37,933 nt of DNA from Planctomycetota bacterium (GTDB lineage Bacteria > Planctomycetota > JACOTG01 > JAJDCM01): positions 1 to 37,933 of the forward strand of contig JAJDCM010000398.1 of NCBI GenBank assembly GCA_029260825.1. The letters run 5' to 3'. Under the pieces are notes generated by a model. That model saw nothing but the letters and a program-made list of their open reading frames with translations, was not told the origin of the DNA and searched no databases. Of this stretch, positions 33,171 through 37,933 are shown in pieces. The translations under genes were made by a program, and so were the position numbers. Position 1 is the first letter of the stretch; each line of letters starts with the position of its first letter.

Positions 33171-35183
33171 TTACTTTTGCCAGCTTCCCCTGGTTGAGTC
33201 ACGAACGACCCTTGCCGAGCCCAGGACATCGGGATGAGCCCCCTCCTTCGACGCATCCTGGATCCAGTTCCCCTGGATCGCATCCATATGAAGGAGCAAA
33301 CTCGTTTTCGCATCGGACTTCAGCCGCCTTTCCGGTGTGAAACGAGTCGACCGATAGCGGGGAATGCGAGAAATCCGAACCTCATCGATGGACCCCACAA
33401 AAAGGGACTCCATGCCACCGTCTCCCTTCACATCGGCTCCAACATAGAGAGGAAGATCGTTCTTCGTGCGCTTTCCTTCCGCCTTTGAACGATCGACAAC
33501 CTCGCCGTCCAGATAAAGTCGAATTTCCTTCCCGTCAAACACCCCCGCCGCATGGTGCCAACGTCCCGGGGTCATGACCCGGTCACCCGAGTTGACCTCG
33601 ATGAACCGCCGACCAAAATGCACCATGAAAGTGAGGATGCCACGATTGACAAAGAACCCGAACTCGGACTTCTCGGTCTTGTTGACAAGTCCCTGTCGAT
33701 CCCGGAACTCGTCCGCCTTGAACCAGGCTTCCACCGTGAGCGGACCATCCGGAATCTTCAGGCGATCCGAATCAACACGAAGGGCATCCCGTTTCCCGTC
33801 CAGAACAAGAACCCGCTCGGATCCCGGTTCGGGAATCTCCGGCAAGGCCGAGACATCGAGACGAAGATTCTCGACCCTCGTCGGGATTCCAATCCTTGCA
33901 CCGTCGGCAAGGTAATCCATTCCGATGTCCACGGACGGGAGTCGAAATCCCTTGTCCCAGATTCGCTCCTTGTCGGAAACGAAGAACCCTTCGCGAGAAA
34001 CCCGGAAGGAAAAGGGCTTTTTCTCTCCCGGCTTGATCACCTGATGCAAGTGATCGGGCTCAACGCTCCACAGATCGCTAGGAGCGTTGAACGTCACGGT
34101 CAGCTCGACCGGTCTCCGTGCGGTGTTCTCAAAATCAAACTTGCAGGTCCCATCAACGGAAAGGTTCGCCGAAAGAACCGGAACCTCCGAAAACTTCAGG
34201 CGAGTCCGGGCCAGGGTCGCCGCATCTTCGGCAACCTCGGCCGAGATCTTTCTGGGATCCATCACCACGCCGACCGGAAGAGTCGCCACTGCCACCCGAT
34301 CCTTGCGCACGGTCACCAGATCAAAATGGTGAAGATAGCCCGCTTCGGGAACAACCTCAGAATTCCCTCCGCCAACCGTCGCAAGAGTGAAGTACTCGAT
34401 TCCGTCTTTCTTCCCGTCGTAGCGCATATGATGGATATGCCCGGCAAAAACAGCCGAGACGTTCCCGGCCCTGGCAAGAAGCCCATGGACTCGATCCCAG
34501 TCGTTGCCGTACCTGCCTCCGATCCAGCGAGGATGATGAAGAAAGACAAACACGTGCTGAGCTTTCTTGGCCTTGACAAGCGTCGACTCCAGCCAGGAAA
34601 ACTGGGCAGGACTCATGGTCTGGGCCAAAGGGCTCCGAAAGGTCTTTGTGCCCGTGGTCGGGTTCCCTTCATCCGAATACAGGACCACAAACCAGCAGTT
34701 CTTGTGCTCGAACGCATACCAGAGCGGACCGAAGTGCTTTTCATAGTTGCCATCATGTTCACCGGGGGGAGCTTGGCCTCCTCGCCAGTAAACATCATGA
34801 TTCCCGGCCACGGGAAACCAGGGCATGACGAGCTTTCCCATCACACCCTTGTACTCGCGCATCTGCTTCAGCCAGGTTGGAGTTTGGTTGTATCCCTGAA
34901 TAAGATCTCCCACCGTCATCACCAGATCAGGCTCGATCAGGTTCACTTCAGAAACCGCCTGGTCGAGAATCTTGATCCCCGCCGCAGGACCTCCGGTTCG
35001 ATCTCCGAAAACGGCAAAGACGAAGGCATCCTCTTCGAGGGGAAGCGGGAGCTTGACCTTGGATTCTCGGTTCGTTTCAAACCGATCCGCGTCTTTCTTC
35101 GGCTTCTCCTCGTGAGCAAGGGAACCGGATGAAGCGACAACGACCACAAGGAACATCAACAAGAAGCGCATGACAGGATTCAA
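33171..35183 (-). CDS. Exported metallophosphoesterase with C-terminal LamG domain
   Basis: This 670-aa protein has a Sec signal (MRFLLMFLVVVVASSGSLA) and a calcineurin-like phosphoesterase domain (about 54-300) with VGDLIQ, GNHDVYW, LHHPRW and GHIHHM. The first motif reads FGDRTGG at 59-65, so the histidine of the usual DxH is T63. A beta-rich spacer (about 310-455) follows, then a LamG/concanavalin domain (about 460-640) with LTVEAWFKAD, GRWHHAAGVFDG and GSIDEVRIS. A surface phosphodiesterase or phosphatase tethered to glycans is plausible. TTG 35183 has GGAG at 8-nt spacing; ATG 35171 gives the same signal peptide without one. I keep the longer frame. Confidence 0.9.
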   Translation of the reverse strand: MNPVMRFLLMFLVVVVASSGSLAHEEKPKKDADRFETNRESKVKLPLPLEEDAFVFAVFGDRTGGPAAGIKILDQAVSEVNLIEPDLVMTVGDLIQGYNQTPTWLKQMREYKGVMGKLVMPWFPVAGNHDVYWRGGQAPPGEHDGNYEKHFGPLWYAFEHKNCWFVVLYSDEGNPTTGTKTFRSPLAQTMSPAQFSWLESTLVKAKKAQHVFVFLHHPRWIGGRYGNDWDRVHGLLARAGNVSAVFAGHIHHMRYDGKKDGIEYFTLATVGGGNSEVVPEAGYLHHFDLVTVRKDRVAVATLPVGVVMDPRKISAEVAEDAATLARTRLKFSEVPVLSANLSVDGTCKFDFENTARRPVELTVTFNAPSDLWSVEPDHLHQVIKPGEKKPFSFRVSREGFFVSDKERIWDKGFRLPSVDIGMDYLADGARIGIPTRVENLRLDVSALPEIPEPGSERVLVLDGKRDALRVDSDRLKIPDGPLTVEAWFKADEFRDRQGLVNKTEKSEFGFFVNRGILTFMVHFGRRFIEVNSGDRVMTPGRWHHAAGVFDGKEIRLYLDGEVVDRSKAEGKRTKNDLPLYVGADVKGDGGMESLFVGSIDEVRISRIPRYRSTRFTPERRLKSDAKTSLLLHMDAIQGNWIQDASKEGAHPDVLGSARVVRDSTRGSWQK

Positions 35184-35272
35184 GAGCCAATCTCCGCAAG
35201 AAGAGTCGGTAGCCCGGACTCACCTCCGTCGTGTCGTGACGCACACCACCGGAAGGTTGCGCCATCAGGAGT

Positions 35273-36142
35273 CTAACGAAGCCAACTCTTCAACGTGCTC
35301 CCCAAAAAATCAAGCACTCCTGACAAAATGCAACCCGAAGCAACATCCGTGTACCCGTCAATCCTGCCGGTGCTGGACGTTCGTGCGAATTCTTTTTGCC
35401 CTTCCAGATGACGAAGTTCCGAGCGCTGGCGCTCCACCTCGATTCTCCGGGACCGATCAAGCCCTCCTGAGCGAGCAAACTCGACGATTTTCTCCAGCTC
35501 ATGGGTGTCGAACCAGAACCCATGTCCTTTGCACCAGTCAATGATCACCCCCGAACATCCGCCGAAATTCTTTCGATGCATGTGCTTTCCGCAGGTCGGA
35601 CAGTTGAGATACGCGATGGTGTTCTTTTGCAAAGGGAACGTCGCTCGGGCCTCGGCCAGAGTCTTTCCAACCGGAGCCAGGTCCTTTTTCTCCACCACTT
35701 CGTCAAAAGATCCCTCGGTCAACCAGAGGCCGCCGCATCCGACGCATTCGGTCATTTCCCCTCCGGGAATCGCTCGAGTAGCGAGGGTTCCCTGACATCG
35801 GGGGCAGGGAAAGGATAGAGGTGTGCGGTAAAGCCCTACCGGCTTGATCTCGATTCCACACTGCATGCAGAATTTTGCCCCCAAGCGAAGCCGGGCGAAG
35901 CATTCCGGACAACCATCCCCGAGGTTTCTCTCCTCGATCGTAATGGCTCCACCGCAATATCCACATTCCGAAGCATCTTCCTTGAGCACCCCACCGCATC
36001 CCGAGCAGTGGATGACCTTTGCTTCATGGGTAGGAACCTTCTCGACCACGAGAGAGGTTCCGCACAGGCAGAGAATCTTCTCTCCGGCGGACATCCTCTC
36101 CACATCATATTGACGGTGACAATCCGAGCATGAGATCAACAT
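35273..36142 (-). CDS. Multi-zinc-ribbon protein with zf-TFIIB domains
   Basis: This 289-aa cysteine-rich protein has paired C-x2-C or C-x1-C sites at 5/8, 25/27, 46/49, 60/63, 78/81, 92/95, 113/116, 133/136 and 181/184, and C204/H207. Residues about 112-150 and 180-220 fit the zf-TFIIB pattern (CP-x-C ... C-x2-C ... GLWL/GFWFD, then helix). The C-terminus has a basic helix (about 228-250) and a hydrophobic end. No membrane helix is certain. It may be a metal-dependent assembly or regulatory protein; zf-TFIIB proteins are poorly characterised. ATG 36142 is divergent from the protease gene at 36341. Confidence 0.85.
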   Translation of the reverse strand: MLISCSDCHRQYDVERMSAGEKILCLCGTSLVVEKVPTHEAKVIHCSGCGGVLKEDASECGYCGGAITIEERNLGDGCPECFARLRLGAKFCMQCGIEIKPVGLYRTPLSFPCPRCQGTLATRAIPGGEMTECVGCGGLWLTEGSFDEVVEKKDLAPVGKTLAEARATFPLQKNTIAYLNCPTCGKHMHRKNFGGCSGVIIDWCKGHGFWFDTHELEKIVEFARSGGLDRSRRIEVERQRSELRHLEGQKEFARTSSTGRIDGYTDVASGCILSGVLDFLGSTLKSWLR

Positions 36143-36203
36143 GTTTGAGCCTCCGATCTTATCGTCGCCAGGATCCGAGAATGTCTGGATCCGTTTTTTG
36201 CGT

Positions 36204-36219
36204 GTTTACTCCTGTAAAC
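36204..36219. promoter_or_regulatory. Palindrome in divergent intergenic region
   Basis: GTTTAC (36204-36209) and GTAAAC (36214-36219) flank TCCT, a perfect 6-4-6 palindrome in the 198-nt region between the zinc-ribbon and protease genes. It has the form of a dimeric repressor site. No flanking -35/-10 pair is convincing. Confidence 0.3.
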
Positions 36220-36340
36220 GGCAAGCCTGGAAACGGGTGCGGCCTTCACCCCAAAAAAAACTCCTGCCCACGGCTCTCTCCAGCCGTAATAGAGGTAAGG
36301 GAGCCTTCACCTGACTCCCGTTGCCCCTGGAGAAGCCTGT

Positions 36341-37525
36341 ATGCGCAGCGTAGGAAAGAGCTTACATCTTGCGCTTGTCTTAGCGCTATTCCTCCCGGTG
36401 GCCTCAAAATCCCACGAAATCATCAAGAACCTGGACGGGCACGCCGAGTTAGCTCAAGCCCTCGTCACGATCCCGATCGACCACGTCAGCCGCCATGTGA
36501 TCGTCAATCTTCGCGTGAACGGCTTTGGCCCCTTCCCTTTTGTTCTCGACACGGGAGCCAGCGGGCACGGATCCATCGATCCCAAGGTCGCCAAGCGTCT
36601 CTCCCTCATCCCCGTGGATGAAGTTTCCGTCGATGACGGCAGCGGGATCAACACCAGCAAGGCCAACCGGGTCAAGGTAGAAGAGCTCATTCTCGCCGGA
36701 GTTACATTTCGAGATGTGACCCTTGTCGTGGGTGAGTTCAGCAGCAACGCTGATCATGCCGAGGCGGTCCACGCGGAGGCCCCTTGTGGCATCCTCGGGC
36801 TCGAACTCTTTCGTGATCTCATGCTGACCATCGATTATCCCGGAAACCACATCGAACTCAGTCGAGACGAGCTTGGCCCAACGGGCCCTCACGTTCTTTC
36901 CTTCAAGAGCCCGGATGGACTCGCCTACGTGAATCTTGAGGTGGAAAACGAAACACTGAGCGCTTGCATCGATACAGGATCTCAGGCCGACTGTGTCTTC
37001 CCCATGACCTTCATCGATCGGCTGTCACCTGTCTTTGAACCGGTCATTGCTTCCAAAGGACGCACGACCAACAACCGATACGACATCCTATCCACCGTGC
37101 TCGAACACCCGCTCCGACTCGCGGGACATGAGCTTCCAAGACCCAGCGCTGATTTCGTTGATTTCTATCCCCAGGGAATCCTCGGGTACGGAGTGCTGAG
37201 CGAGTTCCGGATCACTTTCGATCAGATCAATCGCCGGGTCCAGTTCGAGCGCAATGACGACTTCTCTCACGCCGGAACCCAGGATCGACTCGGCATTCGA
37301 GCACGACCCTGGTACGGCCTCCCCAAGGTCATCCAGGTAAGAAAAGGAAGCCCCGCCGCAAGATCCGGTCTTCGGGTAGGCGACGTTCTCCTTCAGGTCG
37401 GCGAGGCCAGAATCACCGATCTTCTTTCGGATGGAGCCGTCGATAACGCTCTTGCTTCCGACCAGATGGTGGACATGGTCATTCGCCGCGGCGGAAGAAG
37501 GATCACCCTCAAGCTCCAGAAGTAG
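36341..37525 (+). CDS. Exported aspartic protease-like protein with two DTG lobes and PDZ domain
   Basis: This 394-aa protein has a Sec signal (LHLALVLALFLPVASKS), two retropepsin-like lobes and a C-terminal PDZ domain. Lobe 1 has FVLDTGASG with D70 and a later GILGLELF; lobe 2 has CIDTGSQAD with D211 and a matching GILGYGVL, so the lobes look like a tandem duplication. PDZ (about 310-394) includes VRKGSPAARSGLRVGDVLLQVG. A fused two-lobe enzyme could be active as a monomer with both aspartates, or be a substrate-tethered chaperone/protease. ATG 36341 has GGAG at 8-nt spacing. It is the first plus-strand gene at the right end. Confidence 0.9.
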   Translation: MRSVGKSLHLALVLALFLPVASKSHEIIKNLDGHAELAQALVTIPIDHVSRHVIVNLRVNGFGPFPFVLDTGASGHGSIDPKVAKRLSLIPVDEVSVDDGSGINTSKANRVKVEELILAGVTFRDVTLVVGEFSSNADHAEAVHAEAPCGILGLELFRDLMLTIDYPGNHIELSRDELGPTGPHVLSFKSPDGLAYVNLEVENETLSACIDTGSQADCVFPMTFIDRLSPVFEPVIASKGRTTNNRYDILSTVLEHPLRLAGHELPRPSADFVDFYPQGILGYGVLSEFRITFDQINRRVQFERNDDFSHAGTQDRLGIRARPWYGLPKVIQVRKGSPAARSGLRVGDVLLQVGEARITDLLSDGAVDNALASDQMVDMVIRRGGRRITLKLQK

Positions 37526-37577
37526 ATCCGATCTCGCCGGCTCGTTCGGTATGCTGGGGCTCATGTTAGGAGCAAAC

Positions 37578-37643
37578 ATGTTGCGAAGGAGCAACGCAGA
37601 CATCGGCGCCAATGGCCCGACAACTTATGTGCAGAACTTTTGA
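37578..37643 (+). CDS. Possible 21-codon leader ORF before the YigZ gene
   Basis: ATG 37578 has AGGAG at 37568-37572 with 5-nt spacing and reads 21 codons to TGA 37641-37643, ending TTYVQNF. The stop overlaps TTG 37640, the apparent start of the YigZ gene, giving TTGA. Two small stem-loops (CATGTT/AACATG at 37562-37580 and GTTGC/GCAAC at 37580-37595) surround the start, and AGGAGCAA is repeated at 37568 and 37587. It may couple or attenuate translation of the next gene, or be chance. Confidence 0.3.
   Translation: MLRRSNADIGANGPTTYVQNF
37619..37643 (+). repeat. 25-nt repeated element, copy 2
   Basis: This is the partner of 27927-27951, with three mismatches. It lies immediately before, and overlapping, the TTG start of the YigZ gene. 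As with copy 1, it sits just upstream of a plus-strand gene. Confidence 0.6.
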
Positions 37644-37933
37644 CTCACCCCACTATCATTCGAACCGTCGCCGACCGATCCCGGAGCGAGATCGAAAAGG
37701 TAAAAGGATCTCGCTTCATTGCCACCATCCTTCCCACCACGTCCGCCGATTCAACCAGTCCACTCCAAAAAGAACTCAGGAAAGAGTTCCCCAAGGCCAA
37801 TCACCATTGCTATGCCTACCGGATCGGGACCCGAGGAGAGGAATTCAAATCCAGCGACGACGGAGAACCTGGCGGTTCGGCGGGAAGGCCCATCCTGAGC
37901 CAGATCGACAGCCGGGAACTCACCAACCTTCTT
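37640..37933 (+). CDS. YigZ/IMPACT family protein, partial
   Basis: The last 98 codons are open to the window edge. They show KGSRFIA, ANHHCYAYRIG and the signature SSDDGEPGGSAGRPIL, the N-terminal IMPACT domain of YigZ-type proteins. These are about 200 aa, have an N-terminal UPF0029 domain and may act on translation stress. The start is TTG 37640; there is no ATG or GTG in the proper place and no own Shine-Dalgarno, so coupling to the short ORF upstream is possible. Confidence 0.85.
   Translation, partial: MTHPTIIRTVADRSRSEIEKVKGSRFIATILPTTSADSTSPLQKELRKEFPKANHHCYAYRIGTRGEEFKSSDDGEPGGSAGRPILSQIDSRELTNLL

Noticed and set aside
33552-35132. 526-codon plus-strand open frame opposite the metallophosphoesterase-LamG gene
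   Set aside because: The minus-strand frame has signal peptide, catalytic motifs and LamG domain; the opposite frame has none.
1-37933. CRISPR array, tRNA, rRNA, insertion sequence or phage genes
   Set aside because: No regularly spaced repeats, cloverleaf-like CCA ends, transposase motifs or phage structural proteins were seen on reading both strands.

Overview
The window looks like a chromosomal stretch of a free-living bacterium, most likely a planctomycete. This is inferred from gene content: Tat-exported Gfo/Idh/MocA oxidoreductases, a two-domain 3-keto-disaccharide hydrolase (DUF1080), several exported PQQ-like beta-propellers, a DUF3311/sodium-solute symporter pair, a LamG-tailed metallophosphoesterase and a membrane-bound cytochrome c protein. 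I see no rRNA, tRNA, CRISPR array, phage gene or transposase. Gene density is high and many neighbours overlap by 4 nt or are separated by fewer than 15 nt.

Layout. From 1 to about 24.8 kb everything is on the minus strand, so it reads right to left. 24798-19782 holds two PQQ-like propeller proteins and an iron-type alcohol dehydrogenase. 19295-13824 holds a HemW-like radical SAM protein, a halogenase-like flavoprotein, DUF3311 plus a sodium:solute symporter, a hotdog thioesterase and a half-size DMT-type membrane protein. 13681-6960 holds a propeller protein, a GT4 glycosyltransferase and an ABC exporter (ATPase plus 1152-aa FtsX-type permease). 6807-1 holds a sugar-type cluster: DUF1080 protein, xylose-isomerase-like TIM barrel, two Gfo/Idh/MocA oxidoreductases with ApbE between them, and a partial cytochrome c membrane protein. 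Most of the sugar enzymes carry Tat or Sec signals, suggesting an extracytoplasmic keto-sugar route.

From 25026 to 28941 a tight plus-strand operon interrupts this pattern: a two-Rossmann flavoprotein, a radical SAM enzyme with extra C-terminal cysteines, a metallophosphoesterase-fold protein whose metal ligands are largely replaced, and an RmlD-like SDR lacking the usual catalytic lysine. This is my best candidate for an undescribed pathway.

From 36142 down to 28995 the minus strand carries a zinc-ribbon protein, a metallophosphoesterase-LamG protein, a TPR-esterase, and a three-gene set (membrane protein, TPR membrane protein, TPR-AAA ATPase). The right end is plus strand: an exported protease with two DTG lobes and a PDZ domain, then a possible 21-codon leader ORF whose stop overlaps a TTG start of a YigZ/IMPACT-family gene that runs off the window.

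Non-coding structure of note: a 25-nt element repeated at 27927-27951 and 37619-37643, a ~149-bp imperfect inverted repeat at 19599-19747, and a perfect 13-bp stem inside the 5' end of the alcohol dehydrogenase gene. Domain calls are by eye from translated sequence; no database search was run.
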